Shown in pieces: positions 50,520 through 60,454 of a stretch of 64,000 nt of DNA. Numbering within the stretch: the stretch's first letter is position 1; each line of letters starts with the position of its first letter. The translations under genes and the position numbers were made by a program. The notes under the pieces are model-generated. The model saw nothing but the letters and a program-made list of their open reading frames with translations, was not told where the DNA came from and did no database searches. This stretch comes from a virus: the IMG/VR virus record IMGVR_UViG_3300034060_000856, positions 34,694 through 98,693 of that record. One strand, 5' to 3'.

Positions 50520-51902
50520 ATGGGAAATAGAGGAGAATTAGAAAAACTTATAAGAAAAATTGTAAATGAAGCGCCAGTTGATTATGGTGATTATCCAGAA
50601 AGAATGGACCCACGAACTCAACAAAAAATTGAAGATCCAGAAGGTATATATTCCAAAAACAGAGCGTTTAAAGGTGGTGTTTCAGATGTAGAAAGATTGA
50701 CAGGTTCTAGATTCAAAGAAATTGTAGATTACGTAAAAAGATATTTTAGTACTGATATGAATATTTCAGATCCTCAAGTTAAAAGAGCAATTCAAATGGA
50801 ACAAATGTTGTCTGTAAGACAAGCAATGCAAATTGAGCCTAGATATAGAGAGCAATTAAGGGATTTAGCCGTAGAGATTGCCGCTAAAGAAGAAGGTTGG
50901 TTAGATAGTAGTATGACAATGGAACAAGCTGTTGAGCAAGGGTTAATTGTTAAAGTTAGAAAAGAAGGTGGTATTGTCTATGAATTTGATTTTGTCAATA
51001 TGCTAACTTTCTTGGGTGAACAAAGAATTGATCCAGCGATATTCCAAATGAAACCACAAAAAGCCGAAAAACTACCATTACCTCCAAATTTTTCATTTGA
51101 TGTTGATGAATTAACACCAGATGAACAAAAACAACTAGAGATTGAGAAACGAAACGTGATCAATGCTATTATAATGGGTAAGGGAAAACGTGGTCAGTTT
51201 GCTTTTCAAATGTATAAAGATAGATTAGATGCTATTGATCCAGGACTATACGTTTTGTACAATAAAATTATGGGTGCAAATGACTTGATGTATTTTACTA
51301 GTGAAGATTTAATTGAGGCTCTTGGTGGAAATGCGGCAGGTGCTGCAGGTAAAATGCAACAAAGTGGTGATGATGAAGAAGATGACGATGATGACCAAGG
51401 TGGTGAAGAACAAGATGAAAATGACACATATTATGCAAATGGTGTTATTTTTCCAATCTTACTTCACGAGTTATTCAAATCATTCTCAATCATTTCATCT
51501 AGACATCAATGGAAAGATATGGATCCGGAAATGGCAAGACAAGTAATGGGTCAAACCGATACAATGGAAAACGAACCAATGAATTTTCGTGTAGGTGCAG
51601 AACTTGTTAGAAAATTAAGAAGACTTTTACCGGACGAATTAACAGTTGATGTTGAAGGAAAAAAATATGTTCCTTACTTTGAGCAATTACTTTATAGTAT
51701 ACCGGCTCAAGAATTTCTTAAAGATGTTATTGCAAACGTTGTTTCTGATGATAAGTCAGATAATGAAAAAGCACAAAAAAGATTTAGAGAGTTATTACAA
51801 CAAGCAAAGTCTTTATATCAAAAATATCAAAGTGATGACGATGATGATGACTATGAAGATGACGAAGAAGACGATGATATCCTTACAAGACTAGGTTTAT
51901 AA
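50520..51902 (+). CDS. Leader protein, acidic, possible virion component
   Basis: 460 residues. Short leader MGNRGELEKLIRKIVNEAP (VNE at 15-17). The body is helical, with two acidic low-complexity stretches (DDEEDDDDDQGGEEQDEND about 285-303; a longer one at the C-terminus). Middle segments such as ILLHELFKSFSIISSRH recur in structural proteins of large phages, but I cannot name it. Coupled to 49321 by a 3-base spacer. A strong terminator follows. Confidence 0.65.
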   Translation: MGNRGELEKLIRKIVNEAPVDYGDYPERMDPRTQQKIEDPEGIYSKNRAFKGGVSDVERLTGSRFKEIVDYVKRYFSTDMNISDPQVKRAIQMEQMLSVRQAMQIEPRYREQLRDLAVEIAAKEEGWLDSSMTMEQAVEQGLIVKVRKEGGIVYEFDFVNMLTFLGEQRIDPAIFQMKPQKAEKLPLPPNFSFDVDELTPDEQKQLEIEKRNVINAIIMGKGKRGQFAFQMYKDRLDAIDPGLYVLYNKIMGANDLMYFTSEDLIEALGGNAAGAAGKMQQSGDDEEDDDDDQGGEEQDENDTYYANGVIFPILLHELFKSFSIISSRHQWKDMDPEMARQVMGQTDTMENEPMNFRVGAELVRKLRRLLPDELTVDVEGKKYVPYFEQLLYSIPAQEFLKDVIANVVSDDKSDNEKAQKRFRELLQQAKSLYQKYQSDDDDDDYEDDEEDDDILTRLGL

Positions 51903-51921
51903 TTTAAAATAAAATTGTCCT

Positions 51922-51961
51922 AACCCCCTTTTTTAGTAGAAATATTAGAGAGGGGGTTTTT
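51922..51961 (+). terminator. Rho-independent terminator
   Basis: AACCCCC(T) / (A)GGGGGTT, 7-8 bp with a long loop, then TTTTC. It ends the 47341-51902 operon. Confidence 0.8.
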
Positions 51962-52047
51962 CTTTTTATAAAAAAAATGAAATAATAGTAATATTACCAA
52001 AATTGTAAATATTTATTAGTAAATAAAAAAATTAAAAACAAAAAACT

Positions 52048-53256
52048 ATGCCTTTAAATGTAGATTTATTAAACACGGGATGTCTTTTAATAAATGGAAG
52101 TCCAATAACAAGTTTATATGAAACTGGTTCTGGATACTGCTCAACGCAAAGAGTTGGTGTTAGTGCTGATGCTAGTGGTGAGTATTCAACCGTAGGTGGC
52201 GGATTTAAAAACACATCAAGTGGTTATAGTTCATTTGTTGGTGGTGGTCGTAATAACACATCAAGTGGTTGTTATTCTTTTGTTGGTGGCGGTAGAAATA
52301 ATAACGCAAAATTAGATTATTCAACCGTAGGTGGTGGATGTAGAAACACAATAGATACAATTACAACACAGAGTGGGTATTATGTTTACGCCTCAACAAT
52401 TGGTGGTGGTTCTTGTAATACAATATCATCTTACAGTGCGGATTATGATTCTTACGGTAATACAATTGCCGGAGGAACTTCTAATGTAACTGTTTCATCA
52501 TATTATAATGGACAAACAATTGGTGGTGGAATACAAAACACAACAAGTGGAAATTACTCAACCATAAGTGGTGGATTATATAACACATCAAGTGCTTATT
52601 TTTCAACCGTAAGTGGTGGATTTTGTAACACATCAAGTTGTTATTATTCAACCGTTGGTGGTGGAAGGCAAAACAAATCAAGTAGTGATTCTTCAACCGT
52701 AAGTGGTGGATTATGTAACACATCAAGTGGACGTTATTCAAATGTAGGTGGAGGACGACAAAACACATCAATTGAATGGTATTCAACCGTAAGTGGTGGA
52801 TATTGCAACACAACAAGTGGAAATTATTCAACCGTAAGTGGTGGACGTAGAAACACATCAATTGGACAAAATTCAACCATAAGTGGTGGATTTAATAACG
52901 AATCAAGTTGTAATTTTTCAACCGTAAGTGGTGGTCGTCAAAACACATCAAGTGGTGTCAATTCAACCGTAGGTGGTGGAAGATGTAACACAGCAAGTTG
53001 TTATTATTCAACCGTAAGTGGCGGACGGGAAAACACATCAATAAATGGTTGTTCGGCGATACTTGGAGGACAATACAATACAGCACAACACGATTGTTCA
53101 TTTATTGTTGGTAGTGGAATTTCTAGTACGGCAGCAAATACATTACATATAAATTGTTTAAATATAAAAGATCTACCAAATGAAACCGCAATTGGGTTAC
53201 CTTTAGGTACAGTATTTTATGACTCATCAACTTGTAATTTGTGTGTGTGTTTATAA
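52048..53256 (+). CDS. YadA-head-like repeat fibre protein (MPLNVD family, copy A)
   Basis: 402 residues. N-terminal anchor MPLNVDLLNTGCLLINGSPI, shared by the four fibre genes that follow. Residues ~40-370 are about 20 repeats of NTSSGxYSTVSGG type that should form a trimeric left-handed beta-roll, then a short C-terminal cap. An ATATTTAT is at 52009-52016. The shared anchor implies that the proteins compete for, or share, one attachment site on the virion. Confidence 0.82.
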   Translation: MPLNVDLLNTGCLLINGSPITSLYETGSGYCSTQRVGVSADASGEYSTVGGGFKNTSSGYSSFVGGGRNNTSSGCYSFVGGGRNNNAKLDYSTVGGGCRNTIDTITTQSGYYVYASTIGGGSCNTISSYSADYDSYGNTIAGGTSNVTVSSYYNGQTIGGGIQNTTSGNYSTISGGLYNTSSAYFSTVSGGFCNTSSCYYSTVGGGRQNKSSSDSSTVSGGLCNTSSGRYSNVGGGRQNTSIEWYSTVSGGYCNTTSGNYSTVSGGRRNTSIGQNSTISGGFNNESSCNFSTVSGGRQNTSSGVNSTVGGGRCNTASCYYSTVSGGRENTSINGCSAILGGQYNTAQHDCSFIVGSGISSTAANTLHINCLNIKDLPNETAIGLPLGTVFYDSSTCNLCVCL

Positions 53257-53292
53257 CATAAAAAATAATAAATTAAATAAAAAAAATAAAAA

Positions 53293-53487
53293 ATGGAAAA
53301 CGTAGAAAAAAAAGTATTGTTCAAATATGATGAACCAGTTACAATTGGTGAACATAAAGTAAAAGCAATTAGACAAGTCCCAAGAGGAATTAGATTCAGA
53401 ACTGAAAATGGGCCAGTCCTTAAAGAGGTTGAAACAAAAGAAACTTGGACTGAAGAAGAATTACACGAATTAATAAATAAAAAATAA
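53293..53487 (+). CDS. Small fibre-linked protein (copy A)
   Basis: 64 residues (MENVEKKVLFKYDEPVTIGE ...). Nearly identical in plan to the gene at 54648 (same MENVExKVLF start and KETWTEEELHEL end). Each lies directly behind a repeat fibre gene, so it is probably a fibre assembly chaperone or cap. Acidic-basic soluble protein, no known domain. Confidence 0.72.
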   Translation: MENVEKKVLFKYDEPVTIGEHKVKAIRQVPRGIRFRTENGPVLKEVETKETWTEEELHELINKK

Positions 53488-53510
53488 ACAAAAATTAAAA
53501 ACAAAAAATT

Positions 53511-54626
53511 ATGCCTTTAAATGTTGATAGAATAAACGCAGGTTCAATATTGATTAACGGAAGTCCAATATTAAACCTTTATGAAACTGGTTCTGGGTAT
53601 TGCTCAACAGTTAGATCTGGAATTAATAGTATTGTTTCTGGTGATTGTTCAGTAATTGCTGGTGGATACTATAATACAATAATTGAAATTAGTTGTGCTT
53701 CAACAATTAGTGGAGGTAGACGTAATACAACTGTGGGTAGGTTTTCAACAATTGGCGGTGGATGTGATAACCAATCTGGTACGGAGGGATTTGTAGATGG
53801 ATGGAATAATGTTATTTATGGTGGAACTTTAAATAATCTTGTTTGGGAAGGTCCATTTTCACCATCTAGTGGGTCAACATTAAGTGGATACGGTGCTGAG
53901 TTTAGCTTCTATTTTAATGGTATGGGTTCTGTTTCGTTAGACATTATTAACAGAGGTTTTGGATATAAAAACGGTGATGTATTATTATTTAATGGTAATT
54001 TATTTTCTGGTGGTGCGACTCCTACAGATAATGTAACATTTAGTGTTTATGTAAGTAATAATGGTTATGCAACCGTAGGTGGTGGTAAAGAAAATACCGC
54101 ATCTGGAGAATACTCAACAATTAGTGGTGGTTATGAAAATACCGCATCGGGTTATGCGTCAACAGTTTCTGGTGGATACCAAAACGAAACGCGTTGTAGT
54201 TACTCAACTGTAAGTGGTGGGTATCAAAACACAGTGTTAGGTCGTTCATCAACAATTTCTGGTGGGTATGATAATACAGTATCCGGTTATTACTCAATAA
54301 TTAATGGTGGTTGTAGAAATACAATAAGTGGAACTTATTCAACAATAAGTGGTGGTTATGATAATACAGCTTTAGGTGATCGTTCAATAATTAATGGTGG
54401 GGGTAATAATACTGTTGCTAATACTAGTAATAATTCATCAATACTTGGTGGGTTTAGTAATGTTGTTACAAATGCTAACGCACACGTAATAGGTTCTGGA
54501 ATATCAAGTACTGCTGATGACACTTTACATATAAACTCTTTACACTTTAGTAATATACCAACATCGTCAGCTGGTTTAGCAACTGGTATGGTGTGGAGTG
54601 ATTCTGGAATGTTATGTATTGTATAA
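53511..54626 (+). CDS. YadA-head-like repeat fibre protein (MPLNVD family, copy B)
   Basis: 371 residues. Anchor MPLNVDRINAGSILINGSPI, then ESTISGG-like repeats interrupted at ~residues 105-185 by a domain (YGAEFSFYFNG ... NRGFGYKNGDVLLFNG) related to that in the 37447 protein, then more repeats and a short cap. The inserted domain probably is a side-domain for receptor contact. The spacer before the ATG (AAAACAAAAAATT) repeats that of its neighbours. Confidence 0.82.
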   Translation: MPLNVDRINAGSILINGSPILNLYETGSGYCSTVRSGINSIVSGDCSVIAGGYYNTIIEISCASTISGGRRNTTVGRFSTIGGGCDNQSGTEGFVDGWNNVIYGGTLNNLVWEGPFSPSSGSTLSGYGAEFSFYFNGMGSVSLDIINRGFGYKNGDVLLFNGNLFSGGATPTDNVTFSVYVSNNGYATVGGGKENTASGEYSTISGGYENTASGYASTVSGGYQNETRCSYSTVSGGYQNTVLGRSSTISGGYDNTVSGYYSIINGGCRNTISGTYSTISGGYDNTALGDRSIINGGGNNTVANTSNNSSILGGFSNVVTNANAHVIGSGISSTADDTLHINSLHFSNIPTSSAGLATGMVWSDSGMLCIV

Positions 54627-54647
54627 ATTAAATAAAAAATAAAAAAA

Positions 54648-54842
54648 ATGGAAAACGTAGAAAGAAAAGTATTATTCACTTATGAAGAACCGATTACAAT
54701 TGGTGAAAATAAAGTAAAAAAAATTAAACAAACACCAAAAGGGATTAAATTTAAAACTGAAGACGGTCCCGTATTGGTAGAGGTTGAAGCAAAAGAAACT
54801 TGGACTGAAGAAGAATTACACGAATTATTAAACAATAAATAG
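54648..54842 (+). CDS. Small fibre-linked protein (copy B)
   Basis: 64 residues, paralogue of 53293 with about two thirds identical positions. Conserved pairing with the fibre gene upstream supports duplication of a two-gene cassette. Confidence 0.72.
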   Translation: MENVERKVLFTYEEPITIGENKVKKIKQTPKGIKFKTEDGPVLVEVEAKETWTEEELHELLNNK

Positions 54843-54866
54843 ACAAATAAAAAAAAACAAAAAATT

Positions 54867-55232
54867 ATGCCTTTAAATGTAGATTTAATAAACACAGGAG
54901 CCTTGTATATTGATGGGACTGAAGTTGGCGGTACTGTAATTGATAATGAAGGAAATGCGATTATTGCAAATACTTCAGATAATTTAGTAAATGTTGCTAG
55001 TGGTGCAACGCATCAAATTCCTTTATTTTCTGGTCTATTATTAGTAAACGACCACGATTTGGGTCTTGTCGAATTATGGCTTGCCGGTGGTGGGAATAGT
55101 CAACTAGTAAACTCAACTGATTCAACTAATAGTACACTAGAACAAAATGGATTGGGTTATGAATGGACAAATGTTGATGGTTTAGGTGGTCCTTTTACTT
55201 TCACAGTTATCAAAACAAGAAATGAAGCGTAA
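54867..55232 (+). CDS. Short MPLNVD-family fibre protein
   Basis: 121 residues. The anchor MPLNVDLINTGALYIDGTEV is shared with the repeat fibres, but the rest is a single beta-rich domain without GG-N repeats. It could be a base or tip protein, or a truncated fibre. Preceded by the same AT-rich spacer. Confidence 0.68.
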   Translation: MPLNVDLINTGALYIDGTEVGGTVIDNEGNAIIANTSDNLVNVASGATHQIPLFSGLLLVNDHDLGLVELWLAGGGNSQLVNSTDSTNSTLEQNGLGYEWTNVDGLGGPFTFTVIKTRNEA

Positions 55233-55258
55233 ATAAACAAATAAAAAAACAAAAAATT

Positions 55259-55702
55259 ATGCCATTAAATGTAGATAAAATCTCAACTGGTTCGCTGGTT
55301 GTAAACGGAACTGAAATAAATAACGGTACCGCACATTATGAATTAGACTTTGACCAAACCAGTTTTTTAACAGTAAACACAACAAAAGGTATTATTGACA
55401 TTCTTGGTATGGGTACAGGTGCTTTATACACACCAGCACCAGCTTTTAGTTCTACTACTGCTTTTTATATTAATAATCCAGATCTTGATCTTACGGTTGG
55501 TAATAGAGAAAACATATACATGCAGTATTCTGTGTATTATTCAAGAACTACTTCAGATAATACAATTCCATATGTAATATCAACAGGTGTTCTTGCAAAT
55601 GGAATAGAGTTTAGTCTGTATAATGCAAACCCAGCTACTGCCGGAGTTAATAACTGGGATGGTGCTTTGTATGTATATTATGAGTTATATACTCTTAATT
55701 AA
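55259..55702 (+). CDS. Short MPLNVD-family fibre protein
   Basis: 147 residues. Anchor MPLNVDKISTGSLVVNGTEI followed by a different beta-rich domain (FDQTSFLTVNTTKGIIDILG ... YVISTGVLANGIEFSLYNAN) that looks like a small receptor-binding or virion surface domain. The last gene of the fibre array before a terminator. Confidence 0.68.
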   Translation: MPLNVDKISTGSLVVNGTEINNGTAHYELDFDQTSFLTVNTTKGIIDILGMGTGALYTPAPAFSSTTAFYINNPDLDLTVGNRENIYMQYSVYYSRTTSDNTIPYVISTGVLANGIEFSLYNANPATAGVNNWDGALYVYYELYTLN

Positions 55703-55720
55703 TTAAAAACAAATTTTTAT

Positions 55721-55754
55721 AAAACCCCCATTTTAGAAATAATTTGGGGGTTTT
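55721..55754 (+). terminator. Rho-independent terminator
   Basis: AAAACCCCCA / TGGGGGTTTT, 10 bp, 14-nt loop. It closes the fibre cluster; the ATATTTAT late motif for the terminase follows directly at 55756-55763. Confidence 0.88.
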
Positions 55755-55777
55755 GATATTTATATAGAAATATCTTT

Positions 55778-57550
55778 ATGGCACTAACAAAAGAACAAGT
55801 AATGTTAGAATACGTAAGATGTATGAAAGATACACCTTACGCTTTAAGAACTTACCTACAAACATATGATAATACAGTATCAAGATATGTACCTCTGGAG
55901 TTGTTCCCAGATCAGGTGTCACTTCTTAAAGATTATGAAGATTACGAAGAAAATATCGCTTTAAAATATCGTCAAGCTGGTGTATCAACAGTAACTGCCG
56001 CTTGGGTATCAAAAAAACTTGTATTTGCAAAAAAAGAACAACCAGAAAAAATATTGATTATTGCCAACAAACTTGATACGTCAATGGAGATGGCAAATAA
56101 AATTAGAGCATTTGTAGACCAATGGCCAAAATGGGTTGGTGCTCAATTTTCACCAGATAAAAACTCACAAAGACATTATAAATTAACAAATGGTTGTGAA
56201 GTAAAAGCTGTTGCGACATCACGAGATGCCTTGAGGGGTTATACACCTACGGTACTTGTATTTGATGAGGCCGCGTTTATTGAAGCTGATGGTGATTTCT
56301 GGGCGGCTTGTATGGCGTCCCTATCTACGGGTGGTAAAGTAATTGTTGTATCAACACCAAATGGTTATGACCCAATTTATTATGATGTTTATAGTCAAGC
56401 AATAAAAGGTATTAATAATTTTAAAATCTCTGAAATGTTTTGGTGGAAAGATCCAAGATATTCAAAAGAGTTATTTTTGGTACCAACTGATGATATGGTT
56501 GATTATCTATTAAATAAAGACGAAAAAGACCATTCTGGTAATATATCCTTTGCTGATATTGACGCATACGAAAGAGACTATGAAAAAATAAAGGAATATT
56601 TCACCCAAGGATATAAACCTTGTTCACCTTGGTATGAAAAAATGGTTAAAAAGTTAAAATACGATAAACGTAAAATTAACCAAGAGCTTAACTGTGAATT
56701 TCTGGGGTCTGGTGACAACGTATTTGAATCAAAACAATTAGAATATATTAAACAAACCACGTTAGAGGATGCCCCAACTAAATTAATGGGAAATTCTTTA
56801 TGGATGTGGAAAGAACCAGAACAAGGACACAAATACATTATGGGTGTTGACGTATCTCGTGGTGATAGTGAAGATTTTTCATCCATTCAAATAATTGATT
56901 TTGACGAAAGAGAACAAGTTTTAGAATATGTTGGGAAAATACCACCTGATGCCCTAGCTGAAATTGCATATAAGTGGGGATTAATGTATAATGCGTTTTG
57001 TGTTGTGGATATTACCGGTGGTATGGGTATTACAACGGTTAGAAAAATGCAAGAACTTGGTTATAAGAATTTATATATTGATGGTGTTGACTCAATGAAT
57101 ATATGGGCGGTTAATAAAACTGCTGTTGATAAAATACCAGGAATTAACTTTAATAATAAACGTGTTCAAATTATTGCCGCGTTTGAGGAATATGTGAGAC
57201 ATAAATTCAAAATTAAAAGTGTTCGTTTGTATAATGAGATGAACACATTTGTATATGTAAATGGAAGACCTGACCATCAAAGGGGACAGCACGATGACCT
57301 TATTATGGGTATATCAATGGCTATTTATGTTGGCGAATCTTCATTTTCAAAACTTGAGAAAGTTACGGAAAAAACAAAGGTTATGATTGAGTCCTGGACT
57401 GTGTCAGATAACAATAACATTGGGAAACAACTACATTTTGACCCCGTTTTACCTAGTTTGCCCGGAATGGTGGATAGATACGGTAGAGAAATTAACACAC
57501 CAACTAAAAATGATTATATGACATATTCTTGGTTATTTGGTGGAAGATAA
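55778..57550 (+). CDS. Terminase large subunit (gp17-like)
   Basis: 590 residues. ATPase: adenine-binding region PDQVSLLKD, a Walker A-like RQAGVSTV (65-72), Walker B VLVFDEA (159-165) and coupling motif STPNG (192-196). Nuclease half from about 350: GVDVSRGDSED, FCVVDITGG, and a late QHDDLIMG, the metal-binding aspartates of the RNase H-like fold. It powers DNA packaging into the prohead through the portal and cuts concatemers. Close to T4 gp17 in length and layout. A small subunit is not seen nearby. Confidence 0.95.
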   Translation: MALTKEQVMLEYVRCMKDTPYALRTYLQTYDNTVSRYVPLELFPDQVSLLKDYEDYEENIALKYRQAGVSTVTAAWVSKKLVFAKKEQPEKILIIANKLDTSMEMANKIRAFVDQWPKWVGAQFSPDKNSQRHYKLTNGCEVKAVATSRDALRGYTPTVLVFDEAAFIEADGDFWAACMASLSTGGKVIVVSTPNGYDPIYYDVYSQAIKGINNFKISEMFWWKDPRYSKELFLVPTDDMVDYLLNKDEKDHSGNISFADIDAYERDYEKIKEYFTQGYKPCSPWYEKMVKKLKYDKRKINQELNCEFLGSGDNVFESKQLEYIKQTTLEDAPTKLMGNSLWMWKEPEQGHKYIMGVDVSRGDSEDFSSIQIIDFDEREQVLEYVGKIPPDALAEIAYKWGLMYNAFCVVDITGGMGITTVRKMQELGYKNLYIDGVDSMNIWAVNKTAVDKIPGINFNNKRVQIIAAFEEYVRHKFKIKSVRLYNEMNTFVYVNGRPDHQRGQHDDLIMGISMAIYVGESSFSKLEKVTEKTKVMIESWTVSDNNNIGKQLHFDPVLPSLPGMVDRYGREINTPTKNDYMTYSWLFGGR

Positions 57551-57562
57551 TATTTATAAAAA

Positions 57563-57817
57563 ATGGGTTTAGAAAAAAGAAGAAGATCTGGAAATTATAT
57601 TGGTGGTTCACGACTTATTGTTGATGGACAGAACATATATAATGTAAAAAAATTCCAGTTAACATTTAATAAACAAATTATCACAAAAGAAAGTACAAGG
57701 GAAATAATACCGATTACGACAACAACAACCACAATCCCTGTTACAACTTGTTATATTGAAACACAACTTTTTGAAGACATAACAACACAAGGTTTTGACA
57801 ATTTAATCTGGTGTTAA
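57563..57817 (+). CDS. Small protein between terminase and portal
   Basis: 84 residues, MGLEKRRRSGNYIGGSRLIV ... then a Thr-rich stretch (TTTTTTIPVTT) and a Cys near the end. Late motif at 57550-57557. In T4 the sheath and tube genes occupy this place, so the order is condensed. No family recognised. Confidence 0.6.
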   Translation: MGLEKRRRSGNYIGGSRLIVDGQNIYNVKKFQLTFNKQIITKESTREIIPITTTTTTIPVTTCYIETQLFEDITTQGFDNLIWC

Positions 57818-57859
57818 TGAAAGTATTTATAAAGATATAAAAATATCTACATTTAGAAT

Positions 57860-59713
57860 ATGGCAGAAAATAATAATAATTTTACAATATTCCAAAGGTT
57901 ATCACAAACTTTTGGCCCAAATGGTTTATTACAACAAGATATACCAACTTATAAATTTGACAAAAAAGAGTTATTAAGAACAACAGATAAACAAGAATAC
58001 GAAAAGGAGAAACTTCAAGCACAACAATCGTTGTATTTGGCCGGTCAATGGACAAAAATTGAGAATAACCTTTATAGTCAAGCTGTTTACTACGAACCAA
58101 CAAGATTGGCTGCGTTCTATGACTACGAATCTATGGAGTTTACACCGGAAATCTCAACAGCTCTTGATATTTATGCTGAAGAATCTACAACAGCTAATGA
58201 AGATGGTTATATTTTACAAGTTTATTCCGAATCAAAAAGAATTAAAGCAATTCTTGTTGAGTTATTTAATAATGTTTTAGATATTAACACGAATTTACAA
58301 ATGTGGATTAGAAACACTTGTAAATATGGGGATAATTTTGTTTACTTAAAACTAGATCCAGAGAAAGGTATTGTTGGTTGTATGCAATTACCTAACATAG
58401 AGATAGAGAGACTAGAGCGTGGTATGCTTGCTAGATCTGTAAATGCTGAAGTTGACCCAAAACAAAAAGGTTTACGTTTTCACTGGAAGGTAAAAGATAT
58501 GGAATTTAACGCTTGGGAGGTAGCACATTTTAGATTACTTGGTGATGATAGAAAACTTCCTTATGGTACATCAATGTTAGAAAAAGCACGTCGTATTTGG
58601 AAACAATTAATGTTATCAGAAGATGCGATGTTGATATATAGAACGTCTAGAGCACCGGAAAGAAGGGTATTTAAGGTATTTGTTGGAAATATGGATGATA
58701 AGGATGTTGAACCATATGTACAACGTGTTGCAAACAAATTTAAACGTGATCAAGTGGTTGATAAAAATACTGGAAATGTAGATTTAAGGTTTAACCAAAT
58801 GGCTGTTGACCAAGATTACTTTATACCAGTGAGGGATCCTGCGGCGGCGATGCCAATTGATACATTACCCGGAGCACAAAACTTATCTGAAATTGCTGAT
58901 ATTGAGTACATACAGAAAAAACTTGTAACAGCACTTCGTGTACCAAAAGCGTATTTAGGTTTTGAGGAAGTTGTTGGTGATGGTAAGAATTTATCGTTAC
59001 AAGACATTCGTTTTGCAAGAACAATTAATAAAATTCAAAAAGCAATGATTGCTGAATTAAATAAAGTTGCAATCATTCATTTATTTTTATTGGGTTTTGA
59101 GGATGAATTACAAAACTTTACTTTAGGTCTTACAAATCCATCAAAACAAGCGGATTTATTAATGGTTGACGTTTGGAAAGAAAAAGTTTTACTATATAAA
59201 GATCTTGTTACACCGATTGCGGAAACATTAGCGCCAACATCAGCTACTTGGGCTAAAAAACACATTTTTAATTTTTCAGATGAAGATATTAAACTTGATA
59301 TTCAACAACAACGACTTGAGAGAGCTGTATCTGCTGAACTTACAAATACGCCTACCGTAATTACACATACTGGTTTATTTGACAATGTGGATAGACTTTA
59401 CAAATCAACAACTGGTAGTACTGAACCCGCTGGAACTGAAGAAGGTGAAGAAGCTGGAGGATTACCATCGTTAGGAGGTGGACCACCAAAACCACCGTCA
59501 TTAGGGGGATTAGGGGGAAGTCCTTCATCTCCACCACCACCTCCAGGAGGTGAGCCGGGTGGGTTACCACCACTTCCAGAAAACAAAGAAAACAATTTAA
59601 ATATATTGTTAGAAAGTGACGATATTTTGGGTGATAAGTACATTGATTTATCAAAAGCTAGAAATTCTTTGGGTACAATGGAGGATGCACTTAGCAAATT
59701 GTTAAAAGACTAA
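57860..59713 (+). CDS. Portal protein (gp20-like)
   Basis: 617 residues. The N-terminal half has typical gp20 segments: EFTPEISTALDIYAEESTT, WIRNTCKYGDNFVYLKL, NAWEVAHFRLLGDD, and later IEYIQKKLVTALRVPKAYLG, FEEVVGDGKNLS and a helical channel part. The last ~90 residues are a Gly/Pro-rich linker and acidic helix absent from T4 gp20. It forms the twelve-part ring at the head vertex. Position after the terminase and before the protease fits the T4 order. Confidence 0.93.
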   Translation: MAENNNNFTIFQRLSQTFGPNGLLQQDIPTYKFDKKELLRTTDKQEYEKEKLQAQQSLYLAGQWTKIENNLYSQAVYYEPTRLAAFYDYESMEFTPEISTALDIYAEESTTANEDGYILQVYSESKRIKAILVELFNNVLDINTNLQMWIRNTCKYGDNFVYLKLDPEKGIVGCMQLPNIEIERLERGMLARSVNAEVDPKQKGLRFHWKVKDMEFNAWEVAHFRLLGDDRKLPYGTSMLEKARRIWKQLMLSEDAMLIYRTSRAPERRVFKVFVGNMDDKDVEPYVQRVANKFKRDQVVDKNTGNVDLRFNQMAVDQDYFIPVRDPAAAMPIDTLPGAQNLSEIADIEYIQKKLVTALRVPKAYLGFEEVVGDGKNLSLQDIRFARTINKIQKAMIAELNKVAIIHLFLLGFEDELQNFTLGLTNPSKQADLLMVDVWKEKVLLYKDLVTPIAETLAPTSATWAKKHIFNFSDEDIKLDIQQQRLERAVSAELTNTPTVITHTGLFDNVDRLYKSTTGSTEPAGTEEGEEAGGLPSLGGGPPKPPSLGGLGGSPSSPPPPPGGEPGGLPPLPENKENNLNILLESDDILGDKYIDLSKARNSLGTMEDALSKLLKD

Positions 59714-59734
59714 TATTTATAATAAAAACATATT

Positions 59735-60454
59735 ATGGAATTTGGATTATTAAAAACAAAAATAGAAGAATCTTTAACTAACTCCTTCAATAGAAAGACA
59801 CTTAAAAAGGATATGTTTGTCTTTAATGAATTAGTTTTGGAAAATAAAAATATTGCAAGATTATATTTTTTATATGACGAATTATCTTCAAATAAAGGAC
59901 TTAATGAGAGTTTAGCCGGTGAATTTTTAAGTGAATCTGTTAAACTTTATACTCAAATTTCAAAAAATATTTCAAAAACTAGTCTAAAGGAAATTCAAAT
60001 GTGGGTTGGTCATTTAAAGTGTGAAAACAAATATAAACATATTGATAATCTTTTTTCTAATAATGTTGGATCATTGGAAGCCAAACTTAAAAGTAAGTCT
60101 TTAGTTGTGGAATCGTTGAAAAAAGAAAAAATTGTCTATGAAAATTCAGAAATTAAGTTACCACTAAATAAAGTTGTTGATGTCGCAAACAAAACTGTTA
60201 ACGATTATTTGTCAAAACTTGACGAGAGTGAAAAAAAAGACTTATTAAAAGTTTTAAAAGAAGACGAATCAAAACTTGAGATAGAATTTGATGTGTTAAA
60301 AGAAAGTGTTATCTCTAGATTATCTAATTTGAAAAAAGACGAGGTTGAGGATGAGGTTTTAAACACAATCAACGAAACAATGTCAAAGGTAGAAAAAGAA
60401 ACTTTTAGTAGAGATGGTTATTTGAAACTAAAGAGGTTAAATAACAATATTTAA
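59735..60454 (+). CDS. Head-region protein (gp67/gp68-like position)
   Basis: 239 residues, mostly helical, Lys/Glu/Ser-rich, with EFLSESVKLYTQI early and KVEKETFSRDGYLKLKRLN at the end. It lies between portal and protease, the place of the prohead core proteins gp67 and gp68 in T4, but is longer and shows no clear similarity. A core or neck role is inferred. Late motif at 59713-59720. Confidence 0.62.
   Translation: MEFGLLKTKIEESLTNSFNRKTLKKDMFVFNELVLENKNIARLYFLYDELSSNKGLNESLAGEFLSESVKLYTQISKNISKTSLKEIQMWVGHLKCENKYKHIDNLFSNNVGSLEAKLKSKSLVVESLKKEKIVYENSEIKLPLNKVVDVANKTVNDYLSKLDESEKKDLLKVLKEDESKLEIEFDVLKESVISRLSNLKKDEVEDEVLNTINETMSKVEKETFSRDGYLKLKRLNNNI

Noticed and set aside
52481-52876. Minus-strand Leu/His-rich frame
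   Set aside because: Antisense of the GG-N repeats in the fibre gene; follows the repeat period and has no start context.
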